A DNA stretch of 45,063 bases, taken from NCBI GenBank assembly GCA_024641665.1, contig JAHECP010000033.1:1-45063 (forward strand). The letters are read 5' to 3'. The first letter of the stretch is position 1; every line of letters begins with the position of its first letter. Origin of the DNA: Acidobacteriota bacterium (GTDB lineage: Bacteria > Acidobacteriota > Vicinamibacteria > Vicinamibacterales > JAHECP01). This document shows, one piece after another, positions 16,872 to 24,252 of this stretch. The notes under the pieces are model-generated. The model saw only the letters and a list, made by a program, of their open reading frames with translations, did not search any database and was not told the DNA's origin. Both the position numbers and the translations under genes were made by a program.

Positions 16872-18440
16872 GTGCGCACACCGCTTCGCCTCGCCGCCGC
16901 CCTGGCCCTGGCCGGCGCCGGCCTCGTCCTCGCCGCCGCGCCGGCGCGGCTCGCCGCCGAGGCGCAGCCTCCGCTCCAGGCTCGGATCAAGATCGACACC
17001 GACCGCGTCATCGGTGAGGTGGACCCGCTGCTCTTCGGCAGCTTCGCCGAGCACCTCGGCCGCATGATCTACGGCGGCATCTACGACGAAGGAAACCCGC
17101 TCTCGGACGCCGACGGGTACCGCACCGACGTGATGCGGGCCGTGAAGGACCTCGGTGTGACCGTCCTGCGCTGGCCGGGCGGCAACTTCGTGTCGGGCTA
17201 CCACTGGAAGGACGGCATCGGCCCGAAGGACCTGCGGCCGGCGCGGCTCGACCTCGCGTGGAACGCCGTCGAGTCGAACCGGTTCGGCACCGACGAGTTC
17301 CTGAAGTACGCGGAGCGGATCGGCGCCGAGCCCTACATCGCCGTCAACCTGGGTCTCGGCACGATCGACGAGGCGCGCGACTGGGTCGAATACACGAACG
17401 AGGCGCGGCCGACCTGGTGGGCGAACGAGCGGGGCAAGAACGGCCACCCGGCGCCCTACAGCGTGAAGTACTGGGGGCTCGGCAACGAGATGGACGGCCC
17501 GTGGCAGCTCGGTCACAAGCCCGCGAACGAGTACGCGCGCTTCGCGCTCGAGGCGGCCAAGGCCATGCGCGGCGTGGACGACTCGATCAAGCTCATCGCC
17601 AGCGGCTCGAGCAACTACGGCGCCGACTGGGTGGGCTGGAACCGGACGGTGCTGGCGACGCTCCGCAACCAGATCGACTACATCGCCATCCACACCTACG
17701 TCGGTAATCGAGACAACGACTTCGAGAAGTACATGGCGTGGTCGCAGACGATCGACCGCTACATCGAGACGACCGCCGCCCTGATCAAGGAGGTCCGCGC
17801 CGGGCGGGCCAACGCCCGGCCGATCGCCATCGCGTACGACGAGTGGAACGTGTGGTACCGGGCGGGCGTCAAGGAGGGCCTCGAGGAGCGCTACGACTTC
17901 GAGGACGCGCTGGCCATGGGCCTCTTCTTCAACTCGTTCTTCCGGCACGCCGACGTGGTGAAGATGGCGAATCTCGCCCAGATGGTCAACGTGATCGCGC
18001 CCATCATGACCAGCAAGGACGGCCTCTTCCTCCAGCCCACCTACTTCCCCTTCGTCGAGTACGGGAAGCAGCGCGGCAACCGTGCGCTCGACGTGTGGGT
18101 GTCGGCGCCGACCTACACGCCGGCCGAGAACCGCCCGCCGCTCGCGTACCTGGACGTATCGGCCACCTACGACGCCAAGGGGCGGCAGGTCGTCCTGAAC
18201 GTGCTGAACCGCAACCAGGACCGCGACATCGCCACGCGGATCGAGAACCAGGAAGGGCGGCTCGCGGGCGTGCTGGCCGTGTGGCAGATGACCCACGACG
18301 ACCTGAAGGCCACCAACGACTTCGGCGAAGATCGTGTGCGGCCCGTCACGCGGACGGAAACGGTGAGCGTGCGCGACGGGGGCTTCACGTTCACCTTCCC
18401 CGCGCACTCGCTCACGATTCTGCGGATGAAGCTCGAGTAG
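16872..18440 (+). CDS. Alpha-L-arabinofuranosidase, GH51 (secreted)
   Basis: A 522-aa protein with a signal peptide ([17 protein letters not shown] onward). The GH51 TIM barrel is marked by [29 protein letters not shown], acid/base E206 in [11 protein letters not shown] and nucleophile E324 in YDEWNVWY; a C-terminal beta-sandwich ends in [14 protein letters not shown]. It should release terminal arabinose from arabinan or arabinoxylan. The GTG at 16872 is preferred over the upstream in-frame ATG at 16842 because GGGAGG is six bases before it and it starts the signal peptide correctly. The gene faces the thiol-redox membrane gene tail to tail, with a 9-base gap. Confidence 0.92.
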   Translation: MRTPLRLAAALALAGAGLVLAAAPARLAAEAQPPLQARIKIDTDRVIGEVDPLLFGSFAEHLGRMIYGGIYDEGNPLSDADGYRTDVMRAVKDLGVTVLRWPGGNFVSGYHWKDGIGPKDLRPARLDLAWNAVESNRFGTDEFLKYAERIGAEPYIAVNLGLGTIDEARDWVEYTNEARPTWWANERGKNGHPAPYSVKYWGLGNEMDGPWQLGHKPANEYARFALEAAKAMRGVDDSIKLIASGSSNYGADWVGWNRTVLATLRNQIDYIAIHTYVGNRDNDFEKYMAWSQTIDRYIETTAALIKEVRAGRANARPIAIAYDEWNVWYRAGVKEGLEERYDFEDALAMGLFFNSFFRHADVVKMANLAQMVNVIAPIMTSKDGLFLQPTYFPFVEYGKQRGNRALDVWVSAPTYTPAENRPPLAYLDVSATYDAKGRQVVLNVLNRNQDRDIATRIENQEGRLAGVLAVWQMTHDDLKATNDFGEDRVRPVTRTETVSVRDGGFTFTFPAHSLTILRMKLE

Positions 18441-18449
18441 CGTACGGCT

Positions 18450-18959
18450 TCAGGTGTGCGCTACGTGGAAGCCGGCCCCTGCGGATCCTGCGCCCGCTTC
18501 GGCGAGGAGCGCCGCCAGCTGCTGCGTGGTCGCGTTGCCGATGAGGAAGCGGCCGTTCACCTCCACCACCGGCACGCTGCGCAGGCCCTTGTCCCGGATG
18601 ACCTGCGGCTGGAAGGTCACGTCCGTCTCGTAGAAGTCGAAGGGCACGCGCGCGCGCAGCGCCTCGAGGCGGTGCTTCACGATGGGACAGAAAGGACAGA
18701 CGTTGGCCGTGTAGAGCGTCACCTGCACCCGGCCCGACGGCTCGGGCACCGAGTCGGCGGGCACGTCGGCCACCGAGCCGTAGCCCATGAGCCGCGACAG
18801 CGCAGGAAAGGCGCGCATGTACCCGATCTGGCCGGCGATGCCGACCGCCAGCACGACGGCCGCGGCGATCCAGCCGACGCGGAAGCCGACGAGCACCGCG
18901 AGCGCCGGCAGCCCCACCCACGTCAGCCAGACCATCGACAGGTGACAGCGCTGTTCCAT
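18450..18959 (-). CDS. Membrane-anchored glutaredoxin/thioredoxin-like protein
   Basis: A 169-aa protein with two N-terminal membrane helices (about residues 9-26 and 30-46) followed by a glutaredoxin fold: VTLYTANVCPFCPIVKHRLEAL with a CPFC redox pair, the cis-Pro segment RSVPVVEVNGRFL, and GNATTQQLAALL. It probably exchanges thiol/disulfide electrons at the membrane face. The start at 18959 is preferred to a longer frame because GGGGGAGGGGGA lies just upstream, and because the longer version would run into the palindrome at 19065. That palindrome could be its operator. Confidence 0.8.
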   Translation of the reverse strand: MEQRCHLSMVWLTWVGLPALAVLVGFRVGWIAAAVVLAVGIAGQIGYMRAFPALSRLMGYGSVADVPADSVPEPSGRVQVTLYTANVCPFCPIVKHRLEALRARVPFDFYETDVTFQPQVIRDKGLRSVPVVEVNGRFLIGNATTQQLAALLAEAGAGSAGAGFHVAHT

Positions 18960-19064
18960 TCGTCCCCCTCCCCCGGTCGGAGAGCGTTCCCGCGGCGGGC
19001 CGCGCCGATCGATCCGGGCGCGACACCCCAATCGCGCAGTATACGCCTGCGAACGCGCCTGGCA

Positions 19065-19084
19065 ATGTTCCACTTATGGAACAT
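19065..19084. promoter_or_regulatory. Perfect 8+4+8 palindrome ATGTTCCA-CTTA-TGGAACAT
   Basis: Eight-base arms match perfectly around a 4-base centre. It lies about 105 bases upstream of the membrane glutaredoxin start and 24 bases past the HAD gene stop, both on the minus strand. Symmetric TTCCA/TGGAA half sites are typical of IclR- or LacI-like dimeric repressors (family knowledge). A cruciform or attenuator is less likely because no T-run follows. Confidence 0.55.
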
Positions 19085-19107
19085 GTAAGTTGGCGTGGAG
19101 AAGCGGG

Positions 19108-19779
19108 TTAGCGAACATCCCAGAGAACGGGCAGATGGCCGACGTCCGGCACGAGGTGCGTGTGTGGCGCCCGTTCGAGGCGGTCGCGCCCGTGCGCGCC
19201 CGAGAGCACGCCGATGTTCCAGCGCACGCCGGCGGCGTGACCGGCCTCGAGATCGAGCGTGGTGTCGCCCACGTTGGCCACGACGTCTGGGGTGGACGTG
19301 GCCGTGATCGCCATCGCGCGCAGGATCATGTCCGGTGCTGGCCGCCCCCGCGGGACGTCGTCGCCGCACACCACCGCGTCGGCCACGCCCGCCGACCAGC
19401 CGAGGCTCGAGAGCAGGAGCGCGGTCGTGTCCCGATCGAACCCGGTGTTGAGCGCGATCCGCACGCCGCGCGCCTTCAGACGACGGAATGTCTCCTCGGC
19501 GGCCGGGACCGGCCGCACGCCCTCCGCGAACCGCCGTGCGAGTTCGCGCTGGAACGATGCGTAGGTGGCTTCGGCGAGGCGCGCGCGGCTGGGCCCCTCG
19601 GGCAGCAGCTGGAGGATGGCCTGGCGCTTCGACGCCCCCCTGACGGCGACGAGCTGCTCGGACGTCACGGTGACGCCGTGCCCGGCGAGGGCCGCCGCGA
19701 ACGCCGCGGGCACCTGTCCAGCGTCGTCGATGGTAGTGCCGGCGAGATCGAAGACGACCAGGGCGGGTCCGATCCACAT
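19108..19779 (-). CDS. HAD-superfamily hydrolase, phosphonatase-like
   Basis: A 223-aa protein with HAD motif I VVFDLAGTTID (nucleophile D at residue 10 and the acid/base at the position usually held by the second D replaced by A, as in phosphonatases), motif II near LNTGFD, a GRPAPDM motif III region and motif IV NVGDTTLDLEAG. DxAGTT is characteristic of the phosphonoacetaldehyde hydrolase-like subgroup. The substrate is unassigned. The motif III lysine (usual GKPAPD) is Arg here, worth noting. No strong ribosome site is seen before the ATG at 19779. Confidence 0.8.
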   Translation of the reverse strand: MWIGPALVVFDLAGTTIDDAGQVPAAFAAALAGHGVTVTSEQLVAVRGASKRQAILQLLPEGPSRARLAEATYASFQRELARRFAEGVRPVPAAEETFRRLKARGVRIALNTGFDRDTTALLLSSLGWSAGVADAVVCGDDVPRGRPAPDMILRAMAITATSTPDVVANVGDTTLDLEAGHAAGVRWNIGVLSGAHGRDRLERAPHTHLVPDVGHLPVLWDVR

Positions 19780-19791
19780 AGAGTTGTCCGG

Positions 19792-19842
19792 GCAGGCTGA
19801 AGCCGGCCCCTGCATCCCACCTGTGGGGCTGGCTCGAGCCCC
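19792..19842. repeat. AAGCCGGCCCC-type imperfect palindrome
   Basis: GGCTGAAGCCGGCCCC is followed after 14 bases by GGGGCTGGCTCGAGCC, whose reverse complement matches it at 13 of 16 positions. It lies just upstream of the HAD gene on its 5' side. It belongs to the same family as the hairpin at 8068 and probably represents a REP-like intergenic element. Confidence 0.6.
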
Positions 19843-19892
19843 CCGAGTATACGCGCGGCGGGCTGTCGTCATACACTGAACGGACGGACTTT

Positions 19893-19910
19893 GGGCCGCC
19901 TGGGCGGCCC
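19893..19910 (+). other. Strong GC hairpin before the TIG lipoprotein gene
   Basis: GGGCCGCC-TG-GGCGGCCC, an eight-base perfect stem with a two-base loop, 18 bases before the GTG start of the lipoprotein gene. It would sit in the 5' leader and could affect mRNA stability or initiation. Its role is inferred only from position. Confidence 0.4.
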
Positions 19911-19927
19911 GGCCGGCCCAGAAACCT

Positions 19928-21076
19928 GTGAAGCGTCTTGTTCCGGTTCTCGTTCTGTCTTTCGGCCTCGCGGCGTGCGGCGGCACCACCTCGCCGACCG
20001 GGCCGTCGGGTACGTCGCTGCGGGTCAGCGGCGTCACGCCCACCAGCGGCACGACCTTCGGCGGCACCACCGTCACGATCTCGGGCTCGAACTTTTCGGC
20101 CGGGGCCACGGTGACGATCGGCGGCACGGCGGCGACCGACGTGACCATCGCCGCCTCCGGCACGATGACGGCCGTCACCCCGCAGCACGCCTCCGGCGCC
20201 GCCGACGTGGTCGTGCGCGTCGGCACCGCGAGTGCGACGCTGCCGGGGGCGTTCACGTTCGTCGCGCCGCCGCCGACCACCAACACGCCGCCCGTCATCA
20301 CGAGCATCACCGCGCAGGGCACCAGAGCGAACGAGCCGGCGCAGTTCGCCGACCTCAGCGAGGCCATCGCCGTGACGGCGGCGGTCACCGACGCCGAAAC
20401 CCCCGTGGCCGACCTCACCTACCAGTGGAGCGCGCCGGTCGGCACCTTCACGGGCAGTGGCGCGAGCGTGACGTGGACGGCGCCCGCGCAGATGAGCACG
20501 CCGGCGACGGTGAGCCTGAGCCTGGTCGTCATCGAGACCTACACCACGACCGGCCCGGACGGGCTGCCCGTGCAGCAGCAGAACAGGGTCACGGGTGGCG
20601 TCGCGGTGAGCGTGCACGACTCCGTCAGGGAAGTCAGCGACATGACCTACAACTTCCTGGTGGCATTCTCCCAGCAGTTGCCGGTCGATACGGTGCTGCA
20701 GGACTTCCGCGACGGGTGCGGCGGTGGCGGGGTCGGCAAGCAGAGCGAGTATGAGGACGTCGTCAACAACCAGATCAACTACACCATCGTCGACCACAAT
20801 GTCCGCTCGCCGGTGACGACGGTGGAGTTCGGTGGCGTCTGCTCGTTCCGCGCGCGCTCGGCCGACGCGTGCGCCGAGGTCCAGGTGGACTGGTGGTCCG
20901 TCCACAAGACGGGGCCCTATATCGGTACCACGGAGCACGCCTACGGCACCGACCAGGTCACGGCGGTGTACTACGGCCCGCAGGACCGCTGGTGGCTCTG
21001 CGACAGCGACTTCAACGGCGTGGCGGTCAACCTTCTGACGGGCGAGGTCAGGCCCGGCGTCTTCTTCAAGAAGTGA
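19928..21076 (+). CDS. IPT/TIG-domain lipoprotein
   Basis: A 382-aa lipoprotein: MKRLVPVLVLSFGLAACGG has a lipobox LAAC with the acylated Cys at residue 17. Residues about 30-120 form one IPT/TIG Ig-like domain (VTPTSGTTFGGTTVTISGSNF). About 125-235 is a PKD- or Ig-like module (PPVITSITAQG, TYQWSAPVGTFTGSG). The C-terminal 140 residues (DMTYNFLVAF onward, with paired Cys and WWSV, WWLCD) are not recognised. It probably sits on the outer membrane as an adhesion or scaffold protein. The GTG start lacks a clear Shine-Dalgarno. It overlaps the convergent ABM gene by 11 bases. Confidence 0.8.
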   Translation: MKRLVPVLVLSFGLAACGGTTSPTGPSGTSLRVSGVTPTSGTTFGGTTVTISGSNFSAGATVTIGGTAATDVTIAASGTMTAVTPQHASGAADVVVRVGTASATLPGAFTFVAPPPTTNTPPVITSITAQGTRANEPAQFADLSEAIAVTAAVTDAETPVADLTYQWSAPVGTFTGSGASVTWTAPAQMSTPATVSLSLVVIETYTTTGPDGLPVQQQNRVTGGVAVSVHDSVREVSDMTYNFLVAFSQQLPVDTVLQDFRDGCGGGGVGKQSEYEDVVNNQINYTIVDHNVRSPVTTVEFGGVCSFRARSADACAEVQVDWWSVHKTGPYIGTTEHAYGTDQVTAVYYGPQDRWWLCDSDFNGVAVNLLTGEVRPGVFFKK

Positions 21077-21392
21077 CCGGCGTGCGCCGCTCCTTCACCT
21101 CGTAGTGCGCCGACCGCGCGTCGAAGCGCGCGAGCACCGCGCGCGCGGCGGGCGGCACGACGGCCACTTCGTAGTCGGGCCCGGCGAAGTCGCGCACGGC
21201 GTCGAGCGACTCAAACCACATGATGGTGACGAACTCCACCTCGTCGCCGCGCTCGCGCCGCAGCAGATCGATCCCCTGGAACCCCGGGATGCGCCGCCCG
21301 ACGATTCCCTCGAAGATCTCGTGGTGCAGCAGGTGCTCGTACGTGTCGGCGTTCGCCGGCGTGGTCCATCCGTGCCAGATGCGGCAAATCAT
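21066..21392 (-). CDS. Antibiotic biosynthesis monooxygenase (ABM)-domain protein
   Basis: A 108-aa dimeric alpha/beta-barrel protein: MICRIWHGWT at the start, ADTYEHLLHHE, IPGFQGIDLLRRE, EFVTIMWFESLDAVRDF and a PPAARAVL helix follow the ABM/DUF3291 pattern. Members are small monooxygenases, haem-degrading enzymes or uncharacterised oxidoreductase-like proteins; no discriminating residues are evident. It converges with, and slightly overlaps, the lipoprotein gene. A second ABM-type gene is at 42092. Confidence 0.8.
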   Translation of the reverse strand: MICRIWHGWTTPANADTYEHLLHHEIFEGIVGRRIPGFQGIDLLRRERGDEVEFVTIMWFESLDAVRDFAGPDYEVAVVPPAARAVLARFDARSAHYEVKERRTPVTS

Positions 21393-21393
21393 G

Positions 21394-21450
21394 ACGGCTC
21401 ACCCTTCGACTCGCTGCGCTCGCTCAGGGCCGACGGCTCACGGCTTACGG
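21394..21450. repeat. Short intergenic repeats (TTCGACTCGCTGCGCTCGCTCAGG type and ACGGCTCACGG tandem)
   Basis: Upstream of the ABM gene, the stretch TTCGACTCGCTGCGCTCGC contains GCG/CGC self-complementary segments, and next comes a tandem of ACGGCTCACGGCTTACGGCTC with 9-10 base spacing. The latter overlaps the 3' end of the GH27 gene (SRKP-stop). It resembles the GACCGCTGA arrays at 38685 and 41845 in design. Confidence 0.45.
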
Positions 21451-23465
21451 CTCACGGCGTCGGGCGTAGAGTGCGGCGCGCCGACCTTGATCAGCACGGC
21501 GCCGTGGCGCGGGACGGTCGCCGTGTAGGCGCCGGTGAAGCGACCCAGCTCCTTGTGCAACCACAGGTCGCGCACCGGCTGCGCGCCGGTCACGCCGACG
21601 TCGGCCCAGCGCGCGGTCACCGTCGCGTCGCGCAGCCCGCGGTTGAACAGCCCCACGGCGTGCGTCCCGTCGGCGAGTGGGCGCGACCACACCTCGAGCC
21701 GGTCCTGCCGCCACACGCGCGACGCGCCGCGGCCCAATGGGTCCTGGTCCACCGCCAGCACCTCGTCGTTGCTCAACAGCGCGAGCGTGAACGGGTCGAG
21801 CTGCGACATGTCGGCGCCGATCAGCAGCGGCGCCGCCTGCAGGCTCCACAGCGTGAGGTGCACGATCTGCTCGTTGGGCCTCAGACGCGTCTCGTGGACG
21901 TTCGGTCCCCAGCCCACCTTGCCGACCACCAGCATGTCGGGGTCGCCCCAGTGCCCGGGCCGCGTCCACCTCTCCCGGCCGGCCTGGCAGAAGCCCACCG
22001 CCGCCATGTTCGACCACACGTCGGTCAGGTCGCCGCTCGTCCGCCAGAAGTTGCCGCCCACCGCGGCGCCCCAGGTCCACACGTCGCCCATCCCGTACTG
22101 GCACAGGCTGTAGACGATGTCGCGGGACTGCTGCGCCAGGGCGTCGCGCATGATGCGGTAGGGCTTCTGCAGCTCGGGCAGGCTGCGGTCCTTCGCAATC
22201 GCGTCGTAGGAGCACCAGTCGTACTTCAGCAGGTCGACGCCCCACGCGGCCCACGTTCCGGCGTCCTGCAACTCGTGCCGGTAGCTGCCCTCGAACCCTT
22301 CGCACGTCTTCGGCCCCGGTCCCGAGTAGATGCCGAGCTTGAGGCCCTTCGAGTGGACGTAGTCGGCGAGCGCCTTCATGTCGGGGAACTTCTCGTTCGG
22401 CTGAATGACGCCGTCCGCGTCGCGCGCGCCCTCCCACGTGTCGTCGATGTCGATGTACTGGAAGCCGTGCGCCGCGAGGCCGCTCTTCACCATCCAGTCG
22501 GCCGCCGCACGCACCTTCGCGTCGTCCACGCTCGCGCCCCATGCGTTCCACGAGTTCCAGCCGAGCGGCGGCGTCAGCGCCAGCGCGTTGTCGCCGGCGA
22601 CGATGGTGAGCGCGCGGCGGGCCGTGCCGCGCGGGCCCGACACGGTGATCTCGGCGACGGTCCGGCCGGCCGCCCGCAGCGATCCCGAGATGATGCCGGT
22701 CTTCGCGTCGAGCGCGAGCCCGGCGGGCAGGTGCGTCGCGGCGTAGGTGAACGGGCCCTCGCCGGTGGCGGGAATCAGGAACAGGAACGGCCTGCCCGGC
22801 GTGCCGCCCGTGACCCGCGGCCCGTTGATCCGGGGCTCGGGCGACGTCGCCGACGCGATGGGCGGCGGCGGGTCGGCCGGCATCACCCAGGGCTCGGGCG
22901 TCGCGGTTGCGCCGTCCTGCATCTGGATCAGGGCGCCGCCCCACGACACGTTGTCGCCCGTGCTGACGTCGCCGCCGTCGTCCACGAAGAGCTCGAGGAA
23001 GCACGCGCCGGCAAGGTCCGCGCTCACGCGCCGGGGCGGATCGCCGGCGCGGATCACGCTGGTCACGACCGCCGGCCTGTCGTCGACCCACACCTCGAAG
23101 GTCACCGAGCCCGGGCCGGTCTTCACCTCGTCGTCCACGCCGACCATCGACATGAACCGGACGGCCTGGCCCTTGAGGTCGATGACGTACTCGCTGATCG
23201 ACTGCGTGCCGATGCCGTGCGGGTAGGTGATGCCGCCGAGCACAATCGGGTTGCCGCGGACGGTGCGGTTCGCGCGCGGCCGGCCGCGGCGCTGGACCAT
23301 CTTCGCGATGTCAAGGCTGTCGAGCCAGACGGCGCCGGGCGGCGCCTGCTCGCCGGTGAGCGCCGCCGACTGCGGCGACGCCTGCGGCACGCCGGCCAGC
23401 GCGGCCAGGCCGATGGCGCCGGCGGTGAGGAGTGTCAGCAGGGGAAGGAGGAAGGACGGTCGCAT
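21438..23465 (-). CDS. GH27 alpha-galactosidase with N-terminal NPCBM and Ig-like domains (secreted)
   Basis: A 675-aa secreted enzyme. A signal peptide is followed by an NPCBM-type carbohydrate-binding domain (about 42-185; GGITYPHGIGTQSISEYVIDL is diagnostic), a putative Ig-like domain (about 215-292; LPAGLALDAKTGIISG), the GH27 TIM barrel (about 298-590) and a C-terminal beta domain. PPLGWNSWNAWG opens the barrel; nucleophile D416 is in LLKYDWCSYD and acid/base D479 in WRTSGDLTD. It should remove terminal alpha-galactose (or alpha-N-acetylgalactosamine) from plant or microbial glycans. It lies 57 bases downstream of the DUF4287 gene on the same strand. Confidence 0.92.
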   Translation of the reverse strand: MRPSFLLPLLTLLTAGAIGLAALAGVPQASPQSAALTGEQAPPGAVWLDSLDIAKMVQRRGRPRANRTVRGNPIVLGGITYPHGIGTQSISEYVIDLKGQAVRFMSMVGVDDEVKTGPGSVTFEVWVDDRPAVVTSVIRAGDPPRRVSADLAGACFLELFVDDGGDVSTGDNVSWGGALIQMQDGATATPEPWVMPADPPPPIASATSPEPRINGPRVTGGTPGRPFLFLIPATGEGPFTYAATHLPAGLALDAKTGIISGSLRAAGRTVAEITVSGPRGTARRALTIVAGDNALALTPPLGWNSWNAWGASVDDAKVRAAADWMVKSGLAAHGFQYIDIDDTWEGARDADGVIQPNEKFPDMKALADYVHSKGLKLGIYSGPGPKTCEGFEGSYRHELQDAGTWAAWGVDLLKYDWCSYDAIAKDRSLPELQKPYRIMRDALAQQSRDIVYSLCQYGMGDVWTWGAAVGGNFWRTSGDLTDVWSNMAAVGFCQAGRERWTRPGHWGDPDMLVVGKVGWGPNVHETRLRPNEQIVHLTLWSLQAAPLLIGADMSQLDPFTLALLSNDEVLAVDQDPLGRGASRVWRQDRLEVWSRPLADGTHAVGLFNRGLRDATVTARWADVGVTGAQPVRDLWLHKELGRFTGAYTATVPRHGAVLIKVGAPHSTPDAVSRKP

Positions 23466-23522
23466 CGTGATTCACTCTGCGTCGACGTGGCCCGCCGAAG
23501 CCCGGAGGGCGAAGGCGGCCCG

Positions 23523-24155
23523 TCACCCGTTCAGATCATAAGCAATCTTCAGCCAGGCGGCGACCTGTTCGTCGATCTCGTCCACGCTCGAGAGCGGGAT
23601 CCGGTGCGTGATGCGATCGCCTTTCTCGAGGCCGCCGGTGGGCTCGAGGCGATCGGGCGGCGTGCCGGGTGCGCCCTTCAGCGCCAGGCCGAAGTCGATG
23701 CGGGTGGGGGTGACCGGCTCGATCCGGGCGATGACGCTCTGGCGGTACACGGGCACGACCGTCTGGCACGGGCAGATCTTCACGTCGTCGCCGAGCGAGA
23801 GCGCCAGATCGACGAGCGCGTCGTAGACGGGGCGCAGGACGGCCTTGTCGCCGGCGTACATCTGCTCGACGTACTCGGCGGCGGCCATCAGATAGGCCGC
23901 GCGGTCGGTCTGCTCGGCGCCCCGCCCCTCGGCCCGGTCCACGACGATCGCGGCGGCCGTGGCGCTCAGGCCGTGCTCGCGCTCGAGCCACTCGCGGCGC
24001 GCGTCGGTGCCCGCCGGGCCCTTCCTGGCGACCAGGTGGGCCCACTCCTCGATCGAGCGGCCGGTCTTCTTCGGCAGGCCCTCGATGACGGCCGCGGCCT
24101 TCGCCACCGCCGGGTGCACCCGGTAGAGCCCCCCGCTCCTGGACCGTCTGGGCAT
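23523..24155 (-). CDS. DUF4287/DUF5655 protein
   Basis: A 210-aa cytoplasmic protein. Residues about 25-75 match DUF4287 in pattern (KKTGRSIEEWAHLVARKGP then EREHGLSATAAAIVV). The C-terminal part (YDALVDLALSLGDDVKICPCQTVVPVYRQSVIARIEP) corresponds to the DUF5655 domain usually following it. Function is unknown; these proteins are widespread single genes in soil bacteria. The ATG at 24155 is preferred because GGAGG stands five bases before it; an in-frame GTG 18 bases upstream lacks this. No membrane or signal segment is present. Confidence 0.8.
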   Translation of the reverse strand: MPRRSRSGGLYRVHPAVAKAAAVIEGLPKKTGRSIEEWAHLVARKGPAGTDARREWLEREHGLSATAAAIVVDRAEGRGAEQTDRAAYLMAAAEYVEQMYAGDKAVLRPVYDALVDLALSLGDDVKICPCQTVVPVYRQSVIARIEPVTPTRIDFGLALKGAPGTPPDRLEPTGGLEKGDRITHRIPLSSVDEIDEQVAAWLKIAYDLNG

Positions 24156-24252
24156 CAAGGCCTCCACGATCACAGACGAAACGCACGTCGCGCTGGCCGT
24201 CCACCTTCACGTGACACCAGGGCGGACGGCCGGCACGGCGCGCGCACGCCCT

